A stretch of DNA of 64,000 nucleotides, from NCBI GenBank assembly GCA_016218715.1, contig JACRDG010000048.1, forward strand, positions 248,001-312,000, in the 5' to 3' direction. Source of the DNA: Desulfomonile tiedjei. Its GTDB lineage: Bacteria > Desulfobacterota > Desulfomonilia > Desulfomonilales > Desulfomonilaceae. The position numbers and the translations under genes are program-made. Under the pieces are notes generated by a model that ran no database searches, was not told where the DNA came from, and saw only the letters and a program-made list of their open reading frames with translations. Shown piece by piece: positions 24,799-33,900 of this stretch (within the stretch, counting starts at the first letter, position 1; every line of letters starts with the position of its first letter).

Positions 24799-27420
24799 AT
24801 GAACGGCGGTATGAATCAGCCTCTTTCGTCTCAGCACCGCGGGGAAGAAGAGATCGTCGCGGGATTTCCCGGATGCGTCCCTTCCAACCTGGTGGAAAAA
24901 CACGGAATCAAGAACGACGGGTTTCTCGATCTCAGCGACCTCATCGCCATGATCGGGCCCGTTCGGGTCGAGGGGCCGGAATCCGGGCCGCTCTCAGGAA
25001 TCTCCATCGACACCCGCAAACCGATGGGAGAAGACTACATCTTCTGGGCCATCAAGGGCCGGCATTTCAACGGGAACGATTTTGTCGACAAGGCACTCCT
25101 GGCAGGGGTGAGGGCCGCGGTGGTGAGCAGAGGGGACCTCCTGGAACAGCCCGTCCCCAAGGGCGCTTCGCTCCTTCTGGTGCCCGACACCTTGGACGCG
25201 CTCCAGCAGCTCGCGGCCTCTTATCGGCTCAGGTTTTCCTGCCCGGTCATCGGGGTCACGGGAAGCAACGGTAAGACGCTCGTCAAGGAGATGCTCGCGT
25301 CCATCCTTTGCCAGGACCGGCGAACCTACCGGTCACCGCTGTCGTACAATACCCAGGTGGGCGCAGCCCTCGGCCTCCTCGGCATGCGACCTGAGCACGA
25401 GGTCGCCATCATCGAAGCAGGAATCAGTCGACCCGGAGAAATGGAACGGCTCGAGCGGATGATCCGCCCCGATCATGGGATCTTGACGGTTATCAGCAAG
25501 GCCCACATCGGAGGTCTCGGGAGCCTGGAAACATCGATGGAAGAGAAACGCAAACTCTTCGCGAATCTGGGTCCTGAGAGCTTCCTGATTCTCAACGCGG
25601 ACGACCCCCTCAGCTCCTTGGCAAAGGATCGCTCCCTGGCCCGGGTCGTCACCTTCGGTCTCTCGCCTGACGCGGACGTGACGGCCGAAGAGATCGTCGC
25701 GCTCCCTGACCGCGGCCACCGCTTCCGGATGAGGGTCTTTCGCGAGACATTCGATGTGTCATTGCCGGTCCCCGGCCGTTTCAACGTCCTCAACGCGCTG
25801 GCGGCCGCGGCCGCGGCCACCTTGCTCCGCGCGTCCGCCGAAACCATCCGAACCGGCCTGGAACAATTCCGCCCCTCCCCCATGCGCCTGGAAATTCACA
25901 CGACCGTGACCGGGGTGACGCTGATCAACGATACGTACAACTCCGATCCGGCTTCCGTGAAGGGAGCCCTGGACGTCCTGGCGAAAGTGGGAAAGGGTCG
26001 CCGCAAGATCGCCATGCTCAGCGAGATGCTCGACCTCGGGCCTCACAGCCGTGAAGAGCATCTGGCAGTGGGCAAGGACGTGGTGCGCGCGGGCGTGGAC
26101 CGCCTCATTACCGTGGGGGAGAACGCCGCCGTCATCGGGCAGGTTGCTCTCTTGGAGGGGATGACCCCCGATCGTGTGATTAACACCCAGAGCTACAAGG
26201 AAGCGGCAGCGGAACTGGAAAAGATAATGAACCGCGGGGATGTGGTACTCTTCAAGGGTTCCCGGTGGTTCCGCCTCGAGCGTATCGCCCGAGAGCTGGT
26301 GGGTTCCATCGGACCGACCAGGCTTGTGGTGAACCTCGACGCCATCGCGGCGAACATCAAGACGATCCGAGGCATCGTCGGCGACGATTGCGCGATCATG
26401 TCGGTGGTAAAGAGCTTCGGGTACGGGAACGATTCGATCCGTACGTCGAGAGTGGCCCTGGAGCACGGCGTCACCTACCTGGCGGTAGCCTTCCCGGACG
26501 AGGGTGCGACCCTGCGGGAAAACCGCATCGACACGCCGATCCTCGCATTCAACGTCTTCGCTGAAGAAGTGGACAAGGTCGTCCGGTACGGGCTGAGCTC
26601 CGTGGTCTCCTCTCTTGAATTCGCGGCTGCTCTGAACAGCGCGGCCAGCGGTCGTCGTAAGATTCCGGTCCACATTAAGGTGGACACTGGCATGGGACGA
26701 TCCGGAGTCTGGGTGGAAGACGCGGTCCCCTTCATAGACGAAGTTTCCCGGCTGAGGAATCTTGAAGTGGAAGGGATTATGACCCACTTCTCCAGCGCGG
26801 ACGATCCGGATGCCGACGACTATACCTTGGGCCAGATAGCGCTCTTCGAGTCGCTTCTGGACGAGGTGAAGCGCCGCGGCCACTCGATTCGGTACGTGCA
26901 CGCGGCCAACACGTCGGCGCTGGTGAGATTCCCGCAGACACACTACAACATGGTCAGGCCCGGCCTGGGAATCTACGGCATGTACCCGTCCGAGGCGGTG
27001 CGGCCCCTGATCGCGCTGCAGCAGGTCATCACCTTCTACACGAAAATAGCCCAGATCAAGGAACACCCGCCCGGCCGGTGCATCTCGTACAACCGGCGTT
27101 TCGTCACCGATCACAACTGCCGCATTGCGACCCTGCCCGTGGGGTACAACGACGGATACCCGCGATTCCAATCAAACGTGGGGCAGGCGCTCCTGCGCGG
27201 ACGCCGCGTTCCCGTGGTCGGGACGGTGTGCATGGACGCGACGATGATCGACGTTACGGATATCCCGGAGGCGCGGGTCGGGGACGAGGTGGTACTTATC
27301 GGCCGGCAGGGTGATGAAGAGATCCTCGCCGACGAGATCGCTGCCAATGGCGGCACCATCAACTATGAAATCGTGTGCAAGATATCTCCCAGAGTCACCC
27401 GGATCTTCGTCCAGAGTTAA
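24799..27420 (+). CDS. murF-alr: Bifunctional UDP-MurNAc-tripeptide D-Ala-D-Ala ligase (MurF) / alanine racemase (Alr)
   Basis: 873 residues in one frame. Residues about 45-510 are MurF, which adds D-Ala-D-Ala to UDP-MurNAc-tripeptide: substrate loop SIDTRKPM, P-loop GVTGSNGKT (152-160), IIEAGISRPGEM and INDTYNSDP. Residues about 513-873 are a fold-type III alanine racemase, which supplies D-alanine: PLP lysine Lys538 in VVKSFGYGND (canonical AVVKANAYGHG), the second base Tyr764 in ISYNRRF, then TLPVGYNDGYPR and GTVCMDATMIDV. Fusion in this order is familiar from Bacteroidetes and is unusual in a proteobacterial context. The fusion links D-Ala production to its use in peptidoglycan. Start 24799 or 24811. 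Confidence 0.93.
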   Translation: MNGGMNQPLSSQHRGEEEIVAGFPGCVPSNLVEKHGIKNDGFLDLSDLIAMIGPVRVEGPESGPLSGISIDTRKPMGEDYIFWAIKGRHFNGNDFVDKALLAGVRAAVVSRGDLLEQPVPKGASLLLVPDTLDALQQLAASYRLRFSCPVIGVTGSNGKTLVKEMLASILCQDRRTYRSPLSYNTQVGAALGLLGMRPEHEVAIIEAGISRPGEMERLERMIRPDHGILTVISKAHIGGLGSLETSMEEKRKLFANLGPESFLILNADDPLSSLAKDRSLARVVTFGLSPDADVTAEEIVALPDRGHRFRMRVFRETFDVSLPVPGRFNVLNALAAAAAATLLRASAETIRTGLEQFRPSPMRLEIHTTVTGVTLINDTYNSDPASVKGALDVLAKVGKGRRKIAMLSEMLDLGPHSREEHLAVGKDVVRAGVDRLITVGENAAVIGQVALLEGMTPDRVINTQSYKEAAAELEKIMNRGDVVLFKGSRWFRLERIARELVGSIGPTRLVVNLDAIAANIKTIRGIVGDDCAIMSVVKSFGYGNDSIRTSRVALEHGVTYLAVAFPDEGATLRENRIDTPILAFNVFAEEVDKVVRYGLSSVVSSLEFAAALNSAASGRRKIPVHIKVDTGMGRSGVWVEDAVPFIDEVSRLRNLEVEGIMTHFSSADDPDADDYTLGQIALFESLLDEVKRRGHSIRYVHAANTSALVRFPQTHYNMVRPGLGIYGMYPSEAVRPLIALQQVITFYTKIAQIKEHPPGRCISYNRRFVTDHNCRIATLPVGYNDGYPRFQSNVGQALLRGRRVPVVGTVCMDATMIDVTDIPEARVGDEVVLIGRQGDEEILADEIAANGGTINYEIVCKISPRVTRIFVQS

Positions 27421-27592
27421 CCACACAAATGCAATGGCGTATTCGCCGGAGCCTCCGTAGCTACTGTGGTGAGCGAAGCGAACCGCACCGCTCGCGGTGT
27501 CCATAGCTGGGTTGTCTGCCTTAGTGCTGGGTTTCATAAATACGGTCACGGATTCTCGTTCGCACGGTGACGGCAAAAATCGTCCATGGTAG

Positions 27593-27834
27593 CGACCGGC
27601 CTCCGTGCCGGTCGTTCAAAGAGGCCCGGCAGGGACGCCGGGCACTACCGAACGGCACAATGGAGTCAGCTACAGTGTGACACCGTATTTACGAAAGCCT
27701 GTACTTAGATACCCCGAGCGGTGCGGTTGCTCGCCTTACGGTGGCTCTCTTGAGGTCCCTGCTCCTGGCCGTTCAGTGGGGCCGGCCATCTTGCCGGCCA
27801 TTTCTCGAAGGACAGGTAAAATGCCTGTTCTTCG
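27593..27834. repeat. Cluster of four short hairpins (REP-like palindromes)
   Basis: Four palindromes lie in the 440 bases between murF-alr and thiC. They are 27593-27614 (CGACCGGC-CTCCGT-GCCGGTCG), 27624-27643 (GCCCGGC-AGGGAC-GCCGGGC), 27780-27799 (GGCCGGC-CATCTT-GCCGGCC) and 27806-27834 (CGAAGGACAGG and CCTGTTCTTCG with one G-T pair). Three share seven- to eight-base stems, six-base loops and a GCCGG half. This is the form of repetitive extragenic palindromes. The rest of 27421-27861 holds nothing recognised. Confidence 0.7.
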
Positions 27835-27861
27835 AATACAGCCACTGAGCCCCCACCTCCG

Positions 27862-29097
27862 CTACTCCGAATCAGCTTTGTACGCACAGAGGTCGCCGCA
27901 CATGGTGCAGGTCTCGTGTTCCTCTCCGTAGCAGGTTCGGGACCGGATCTCCCGCGCCAGGTCCGGATCGAGCGCCAACCTGAATTGTTCTTTCCAGTCA
28001 CGCGCCTTGCGGGCCCGGCTCATTTCGGTGTCCCACTTCCAAGCATCGCCGCGCCTCCGCACGAGATCCGCCGCGTGTCCGGCAACTCTGGCTGCGAGAA
28101 CTCCCATGCGAACATCTTCCACATCAGGAAGCCCCAGGTGCTCCGTGGGGGTGACATAGCAAAGGAAGTCGGCTCCGTGCCATGCGGCAATCGCGCCACC
28201 GATGGCCGAGGTAATGTGGTCCAGGCCGGGAGCGACATCCGTTACCAGCGGCCCGAGAACATAGAACGGCGCGTTGTCGCAGAGCCGTTTCTGAAGTAGC
28301 ATCTGGGGCGCAATCTGGTCCAGAGGGACATGCCCCGGTCCCTCGATGACGGCCTGTACCCCACTTGCTCGTGCTCTACGGTACAGATCGCCTAGGGTCA
28401 TCAGCTCTTCCAGTTGCGCCGCATCGAGCGAATCCGCGATCGCTCCAGGTCGCAAGCCGTCGCCAAGGCTGATCACCATGCCATACTGGCGGCAGATCTC
28501 GAGCACCTCGTCGTACCGTTCGTACAGCGGGTTCTCTTTGCCATTCCTGCGCATCCAACGCGCGAGAAAGCTCCCGCCGCGACTCACGATGCCGCAGACT
28601 CTCGGATTCCGCTCGATGTGCTTCAGCGCGGAAAGGGTGACCCCGCAATGAACCGTCACGAAACTGATGCCGTCCTCCCCGTGAAGCCTGATGGCATCGA
28701 GCATCTCGTCCGGTTCCATCTTCTCGGCCCCACCCTTGCGTCGCACCGAGTTCACAATGGCCTCATAAATAGGGACCGAGCCGACCGGGACCGAGGATCC
28801 GCTGACGATCTTGCGGCGAACGGATCGGAGATCCCCGCCGGTGGAGAGGTCCATCACCGCGTCGGTCCCGGCTTTCACTGCTGCTTCCAGTTTGCGTAGT
28901 TCACGGTCTTCATCGTGAAGATCACCGGAGGTGCCGATATTTGCGTTGACCTTTACCCGCAGGCCCGTACCCACCGCAATCGCCTTGCCCTGGGGAGAAG
29001 CCTTGAAAACGGCCACTTCTCCCCGCTGGAAAGCGGCTCCGAGGATCTCTTCAGATATCGCTTCTTGTCTCGCAATTTCTTGCAGTAATTCCTTCAA
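27862..29097 (-). CDS. thiC: Phosphomethylpyrimidine synthase ThiC
   Basis: About 411 residues from TTG 29097, which has GGAGAG eight bases upstream. An earlier TTG at 29151 lies inside an intergenic repeat and is less likely. ThiC is a radical-SAM enzyme that rearranges aminoimidazole ribotide into the hydroxymethylpyrimidine phosphate of thiamin. The motifs KVNANIGTS, MDLSTGGD, VHCGVT, SRGGSF, SLGDGLRPG, EGPGHVP and GPLVTDVAPGLDHI are all present. The C-terminal iron-sulfur motif CTMCGDLC (C-x2-C-x4-C) is intact. Length is that of the short bacterial and archaeal forms. No TPP riboswitch core could be found upstream. Confidence 0.94.
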   Translation of the reverse strand: MKELLQEIARQEAISEEILGAAFQRGEVAVFKASPQGKAIAVGTGLRVKVNANIGTSGDLHDEDRELRKLEAAVKAGTDAVMDLSTGGDLRSVRRKIVSGSSVPVGSVPIYEAIVNSVRRKGGAEKMEPDEMLDAIRLHGEDGISFVTVHCGVTLSALKHIERNPRVCGIVSRGGSFLARWMRRNGKENPLYERYDEVLEICRQYGMVISLGDGLRPGAIADSLDAAQLEELMTLGDLYRRARASGVQAVIEGPGHVPLDQIAPQMLLQKRLCDNAPFYVLGPLVTDVAPGLDHITSAIGGAIAAWHGADFLCYVTPTEHLGLPDVEDVRMGVLAARVAGHAADLVRRRGDAWKWDTEMSRARKARDWKEQFRLALDPDLAREIRSRTCYGEEHETCTMCGDLCAYKADSE

Positions 29098-29129
29098 GAT
29101 TCGTCTCTCCGTTGGCTGAAGTTGCCCCC

Positions 29130-29174
29130 AGGAGGCTGTACCGTAACGCAATGCTTTCCAGACATTGTGGCACG
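29130..29174 (-). repeat. 45-base dispersed repeat, copy near thiC
   Basis: On the minus strand this reads CGTGCCACAATGTCTGGAAA continuing with GCATTGCGTTACGGTACAGC and CTCCT. It matches 51904-51948 on the plus strand at 38 of 45 positions, with an uninterrupted identical block of 19 bases (CTGGAAAGCATTGCGTTAC). It lies just upstream of the favoured thiC start. Confidence 0.8.
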
Positions 29175-29542
29175 ATGGCGTCGATTGTCACAGAGCCTCG
29201 TCAATGCAGCCACCTGAACAGCACCGTATGTCAGTCTCACAGGAGCCTCCCGACCGAAGCCGGGTGTCCGCTTATCCGCTGATGTGCCATCATTTCTCCG
29301 GTGTGCGGGGTTAAGCGACAGGTTCCTAGTATAGGGAGGTTCCGGCACGTTGTCCATCCCGCTTTCACCGGCTTCATGCAGGTCTCGCCCTAAACAGGCA
29401 ATCGGTCTGACCATGACTTACATCGTGAGGTTTCCAGAAGGCCCTGTAAACGTGCTGGGCAGTTGTCCGCGGGCCGCGGAGGTGTCGAAATACAACAACC
29501 CGAAACTCCTATTGAAAATGGCGCCAAAAATACAGTAGGACA
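29175..29542. other. Intergenic stretch upstream of thiC
   Basis: A small hairpin-like CCCGGCTTCGGTCGGG (on the minus strand) lies near 29250. I searched for the conserved thiamin-pyrophosphate riboswitch core (CTGAGA and the ACC(C/T)GAxCTGAT-like block) and did not find it. Nothing else recognised. Confidence 0.45.
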
Positions 29543-29571
29543 TTGGCATCGAATGTGCTACAAAATATTGA
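29543..29571 (+). promoter_or_regulatory. Possible sigma-70 promoter
   Basis: TTGGCA (29543-29548), 17-base spacer, TATTGA (29566-29571), about 100 bases before the zinc-ribbon gene. Confidence 0.45.
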
Positions 29572-29669
29572 TGAGAGTTCGCTCCCCATCGGGTTAGACA
29601 CTACGGTTTGTTCCTGCTGTGTGAAGGCCGGAACGGCATCCCCAATTCCTCTGCAGGAGGCTGCGAGAT

Positions 29670-30047
29670 ATGTCGGAGAAATTGATGGTTAAGTGTCGCA
29701 AGTGCGGCACTGCGAACAGTCTCAAGTTGGGCAGGATATATACGGTTTTTCACTGCAGCCAATGCAACGCCGAGATCGACCTGGACGCTACCCTCACCTT
29801 CGAGTTGGTGCCTGAGCAGCGGCCCGTCAAAATGATCCGTGACACGGTTACCGTAGGATTCCGGCTGCGTGAGGCCGACGACCGGCTCAAATGCGAAAGT
29901 TGTGGGGCCACCGCGGAGGTGGAATTGGAAGAGGTCCTCGGTCAGGAGCGGACGTACCGATGCCCTCGCTGCGGCAATCTGTTCGGACACGACGTCCGAC
30001 CCCTCAGCACTGACATCGAGGAGCCGAATAGCCCCGCAGACAAATAG
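29670..30047 (+). CDS. Double zinc-ribbon protein
   Basis: 125 residues with GGAGG upstream. Two zinc ribbons are visible: CRKCG with CSQCN in the first half, and CESCG with CPRCG in the second. Between them are beta-rich stretches (LTFELVPEQ, RDTVTVGFRL). The pattern is of small zinc-finger proteins found in deltaproteobacteria. No function assigned. It has no clear co-directional partner. Confidence 0.78.
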   Translation: MSEKLMVKCRKCGTANSLKLGRIYTVFHCSQCNAEIDLDATLTFELVPEQRPVKMIRDTVTVGFRLREADDRLKCESCGATAEVELEEVLGQERTYRCPRCGNLFGHDVRPLSTDIEEPNSPADK

Positions 30048-30165
30048 CGCACCTTTTCAAAGAGTATTTTTGGGGGGAACTTCTTGGCAGGCGACTTGCT
30101 GTGCGGCGTCGTACTGTCCCCCGTCCGGATGATAGCTTCCCTGCGTCGCTGGCGCCGTGACGAGC

Positions 30166-31881
30166 TCACGGAAACAGCACAAAATATCCGCGGGTACCGG
30201 GAACATGCTGCCAACCCTCGCCGGCGAGCGCGGCGAAGCCAGCACCGGTTCCCAAAAGCGCCGCCACACCAGCCCCGGCCAGACTCTTGACGGCTTCCGC
30301 CCTCTCGCGCGGGTTGGCATCCAGGAACTCGGTTTCACTCGGAATCCGGGCCACAATGCCGACCCGAGCCATCCTTGCCCAATACGTCGCAGGATAGCCG
30401 ACCACGGCAACGGTCCTACCTTCAGCTACTCCATGTTGAGCCAGGAAACTCTTCACGCGAGCATACTCCAGAAAAGCATCCTGAAATGAGATCGTTCTGC
30501 CCGACGATTTCAGGCCGCGCAAGGTCTGATCCAAGGCCCCGTGGGCCAACATGGCTAACAATAAGAATACGGTCAACCCGGCCGCCCACGAAACCGGAGC
30601 CCTCCTGTCTCGATTGGCCTCCGCGTACGAGGGGTACATGACCAGGCCCGACACCAGGCAAAAGACAAATGGGGCTACATAACGCATCTCCAGATGCACC
30701 AGCGCGAAGAGACCTATGCCGCACACACCCGGGATGACAAGGACGAGCCAGAAAGGGGGAGGCCTCAGTCTCGGGGCTTTCAGAGCCCCTGCCCGCCAGT
30801 GCGCCCCGAGAAACAGCAGGAACGGCACGAACAACCACATGCTGCTTCCCAAGAATTCCCAAAGGTTCTTACCCAGCGCCTTCATCTGGGTAGCGGCATC
30901 GAACGACGCCTCAACCCCCAAACTCCAGTACGCGACGTCAAATCCCAGTGCGTCCGTGCAGAACCGAGGGTAATCATACAAGAAAACCTTCGGGTTCTCG
31001 TGCAATTGCTGCGGACGGTTCACCGCGTTCCCCCGAGCGGCCACCTCGGTGGTGTAGGCGAGATTGGCTACTTCCCCGATGGACGGACGTCCGACCCGAT
31101 AGGAGAGCGCCGCGATCAACGGCGCAGAAACCAAAAGCATGACAGCCGCAGAGACGAGCACCCTCGGCCAAGCCTTTTTGACCGAAGAGGCAAGGCATCC
31201 GGCCATCACGAGATAAACCGGTGAAAACACCAGCAGATAGGTCTTGGTCAAATAGCCGAGCCCGAGGCAGATGCCCAGAACCGCAAATCGACCGTACGAG
31301 TTCGGGTCTTCCCGAATCCAGAGAAGGGCGCTCGTGGATGCCAGTACGAAAAAGAAGACCAACATGTCAGGATTGACCAGCCTGACCTTGATCCACACCA
31401 GCGAACATACGAGAAACACCGCATAGACCATGGCAGCGATCATAGGGAACCATGTCCGCGTACCGGTCGCACCCAGGGTTCGATCGAGTTCCTTCCTGAC
31501 GAAAATCAGGAGTAAGTCGCACCCTCCCATAGCCAGAACAAGACTGATAAACCCGACGGCTTTGAGCCAGGAAAGCTCGTCCATCGGGTTCGTGTTCAGA
31601 ACGATCTGACCCACGCCGAGTAATAGGGGGTACAGGGGACTGCATGCCAGGTTGACAAGCTTCCAATAGTCACCGTTTCGCAAGCCTTCACCCATCTCGA
31701 TGTAGGTGAGGCCGTCGGTATTGATGAAATGGCGGGAAGTGTAGGCTAGCACCAATCCCAGCGCAATGCCTATGATCCAGAAGGCTGCTCTCGCTCCACC
31801 GTAGGGCGTATTAAAGTGGGCATCAGGTCTCGTCGTCACAATCTCCGTCTCCACCGCTCGCACCACATTTTCGAGGCTCAC
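30166..31881 (-). CDS. Polytopic membrane glycosyltransferase-like protein (GT-C fold)
   Basis: 571 residues from a GTG at 31881 whose last two bases overlap the preceding gene's TGA (GTGA), meaning tight coupling. Around 11-12 membrane helices are seen. The early loop FINTDGLTYIEMGEGL after helix 1 contains an acidic pair in the position of the catalytic DxE/ExD of GT-C enzymes such as ArnT/PMT. A long external C-terminal domain ends VPGTRGYFVLFP. GT-C enzymes transfer sugars from polyprenyl-phosphate donors on the outer face of the membrane. The adjacent polyprenyl-phosphate GT2 gene would supply the donor. Substrate unknown. Confidence 0.72.
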   Translation of the reverse strand: MSLENVVRAVETEIVTTRPDAHFNTPYGGARAAFWIIGIALGLVLAYTSRHFINTDGLTYIEMGEGLRNGDYWKLVNLACSPLYPLLLGVGQIVLNTNPMDELSWLKAVGFISLVLAMGGCDLLLIFVRKELDRTLGATGTRTWFPMIAAMVYAVFLVCSLVWIKVRLVNPDMLVFFFVLASTSALLWIREDPNSYGRFAVLGICLGLGYLTKTYLLVFSPVYLVMAGCLASSVKKAWPRVLVSAAVMLLVSAPLIAALSYRVGRPSIGEVANLAYTTEVAARGNAVNRPQQLHENPKVFLYDYPRFCTDALGFDVAYWSLGVEASFDAATQMKALGKNLWEFLGSSMWLFVPFLLFLGAHWRAGALKAPRLRPPPFWLVLVIPGVCGIGLFALVHLEMRYVAPFVFCLVSGLVMYPSYAEANRDRRAPVSWAAGLTVFLLLAMLAHGALDQTLRGLKSSGRTISFQDAFLEYARVKSFLAQHGVAEGRTVAVVGYPATYWARMARVGIVARIPSETEFLDANPRERAEAVKSLAGAGVAALLGTGAGFAALAGEGWQHVPGTRGYFVLFP

Positions 31882-32552
31882 ACGTTCGCTGCCGGCTCGG
31901 CCCGCGGTTTCCAGCCGACAAATAGCTGATTCAGGCACCACTGCGTGCGGAAGGACTGCCGTGCGATGTCCCGAAACCCTGCTGCGGTGAGACGTTGGAC
32001 GATCTCGTCGCGGGTTACGTAGTAATCTTCCTGATCGTCCATACCACGTTCGCCGTCCACGTCGAAATCCGTGTGAAGGCGCCGATCGTAAAACGCAACC
32101 AGCTTGTGCACCAGAATTTCGACCAACGGCCGCCCCATGGTGACAATGATGTTGCCGCCGGGAACCAGCACCCGATAAGCCTCTGCCAACTCGGCGTCCC
32201 TCGCGGACCGCGGAATATGGTTGAGATTGGCGATAAAGGTTACGGACCGGAACGTCTCACAGGGGAAGGGAAAGTGGGTCATGTCTTCCACGAGATTCTC
32301 TTCAGTAAGGCCCTCGTAGGGATAGACATCAATCCCCTTTCCGTTGCCGTCGAGGAACTCCAGGACAAACCGATTCTGCCTGCCGCAGCCGACGTCGAGG
32401 CAATAACCAAGAACATGCCTGCTCACGTAATCGAAGCGCTCCGACGGTAGAGAGGTCAGGCCGAATCTATCCTCGTGGCCGTGAAGCGCCAAGGCACGGA
32501 CAGGAAACGTCACGAAATCCACAACTTGTTGCCCTACGCTTCGCCGGCGCAT
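31878..32552 (-). CDS. SAM-dependent methyltransferase (class I)
   Basis: 224 residues. Motif I LDVGCGRQ (residues about 53-60) binds S-adenosylmethionine, followed by GIDVYPYEG and the acidic DMTHFPFP, then SVTFIANLNHIP as motif IV-V and AYRVLVPGGNIIVTMG as the helix-strand of motif VI. The C-terminal part has a helix-turn-strand RDEIVQRLTAAGFRD. Substrate unknown; its place between two glycosylation genes suggests modification of a polyprenyl-linked sugar or a surface glycan. Confidence 0.85.
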   Translation of the reverse strand: MRRRSVGQQVVDFVTFPVRALALHGHEDRFGLTSLPSERFDYVSRHVLGYCLDVGCGRQNRFVLEFLDGNGKGIDVYPYEGLTEENLVEDMTHFPFPCETFRSVTFIANLNHIPRSARDAELAEAYRVLVPGGNIIVTMGRPLVEILVHKLVAFYDRRLHTDFDVDGERGMDDQEDYYVTRDEIVQRLTAAGFRDIARQSFRTQWCLNQLFVGWKPRAEPAANV

Positions 32553-32805
32553 TCTCGAAATATCCTCTGCCGTCGCGTTTCATTCAACGCCGCAGTACGG
32601 CTGCTGCTAATTCTCGTCACTGTCGCTCCATGACGGCTTGTGGAACCCCCGAACAAAGGGTTAGCGGCCTTGCGTTCCCCTACGTGACGGGGTCTCTCTG
32701 GCCGTCAGCCCGCCAACCGGACGGTGTTCTTGCAACCGCTGGAGCATCAGGGGGACCTTCTTTACACCAAGAAGTTCTCCACGGCACGTCTTCGACAGCG
32801 ACTCG

Positions 32806-33765
32806 CTATCGGTCATTCCGCCCGGGTGTCCGGTTGATATCGATCTGTATGGCCTGCAGGAGCATCTGGAAAGCCAGGATTACGGGAAGTGCAGCCACCA
32901 TGATGGTTCCCGCGGTCTTTGGCGTATGGGTGAGGGCTGAGTCGATCCATTGGACAACGCCGAAGATCATGCCGAACACGAGCATCGGCACCCCTGCGAG
33001 AATGTAGACCGAGGCCATGTTGAAATCGTACACGAAGTACTTGAAGAAAACCCTCTTGGTGAGCCTTCGGATCAGCTTCAGCGGAAACTCTCTCACTACC
33101 TTTCCAATCTTCAAGGAGCTGGTCTCGTCCCCGTACTGCGCCTTCATCGGCAGCTCGTGAACCGCCGCGTCAAGAAGGTTCAAATGGACCAGCATGTCCG
33201 ACTCGAAGAAGAAGTCCCGTGAAATACAATCCAGGTCGAGCTTGTCCAAACAACGACGATGGATCGCGGTGAAGCCGTTCGTAGGATCCATCACGTTCCA
33301 GTACCCTGACACGGCTTTGACCAGAAAGGAGAGCACGCTGTTCCCGAAGAGCCGCACCTTGGGCATCTGACCGAGCGCCTCCAGTTCCCGGAAACGGTTC
33401 CCTTTCGCATAATCCGCGGAGCCGCGGACCAGCGGAGCTATGAGTGCGGGGATAAGGTCGGGATTCATTTGGCCGTCGCCGTCGAGTTTCACGACGATGT
33501 CGCAACCGAAGGTCATTGCTTTGCGGTAGCCGGAGATCACCGCTCCCCCCACCCCTTGATTCTGCTCGTGGAACACCACCGTGATTCGCTTATCTCGCTC
33601 GGCAACTCTTTGAGCGATGAGCCCCGAGCTGTCCGGACACGCGTCATCGACCACGATGATGTGGTCCACCATCGCGGGGATCGAAGCGAGCACTCCCTCC
33701 AGGTACGGCACCACGCGGTAGCAAGGGATGACGACCCCCAGTTTCGGATCCTGAACCAGGCTCAT
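32806..33765 (-). CDS. GT2 family glycosyltransferase with two C-terminal membrane helices (polyprenyl-phosphate type)
   Basis: 319 residues. The catalytic domain (1-230) has GVVIPCYRVVPYLEGVL, VVDDACPD, and the DxD-type KLDGDGQMNPDLI. MDPTNGFTAIHR is characteristic of polyprenyl-phosphate mannosyl/glucosyl transferases (DPM1-like). After residue about 235 two membrane helices follow (VYILAGVPMLVFGMIFGVV and AALPVILAFQMLLQAI). The enzyme probably transfers a sugar from a nucleotide to polyprenyl phosphate. Same strand as the methyltransferase and GT-C genes downstream; together a small glycosylation operon. Confidence 0.88.
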   Translation of the reverse strand: MSLVQDPKLGVVIPCYRVVPYLEGVLASIPAMVDHIIVVDDACPDSSGLIAQRVAERDKRITVVFHEQNQGVGGAVISGYRKAMTFGCDIVVKLDGDGQMNPDLIPALIAPLVRGSADYAKGNRFRELEALGQMPKVRLFGNSVLSFLVKAVSGYWNVMDPTNGFTAIHRRCLDKLDLDCISRDFFFESDMLVHLNLLDAAVHELPMKAQYGDETSSLKIGKVVREFPLKLIRRLTKRVFFKYFVYDFNMASVYILAGVPMLVFGMIFGVVQWIDSALTHTPKTAGTIMVAALPVILAFQMLLQAIQIDINRTPGRNDR

Positions 33766-33900
33766 GTTTCCGTTCTATCAGCCGTTGAGTTCGTGCAGGC
33801 ATGTCCGCCTGAAGCCCACCGGTTCGGGGGCGTCGGCGGCATCCTAACATGGAGAGGTCACGCTATCAACCGTGATTGTGGGGGATACTGCGGACAGCCC

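Noticed and set aside
29098-29669. TPP riboswitch upstream of thiC
   Set aside because: The conserved CTGAGA and downstream core were looked for on the minus strand and not found. Some stem-like GC pairs are present but do not match the riboswitch layout.
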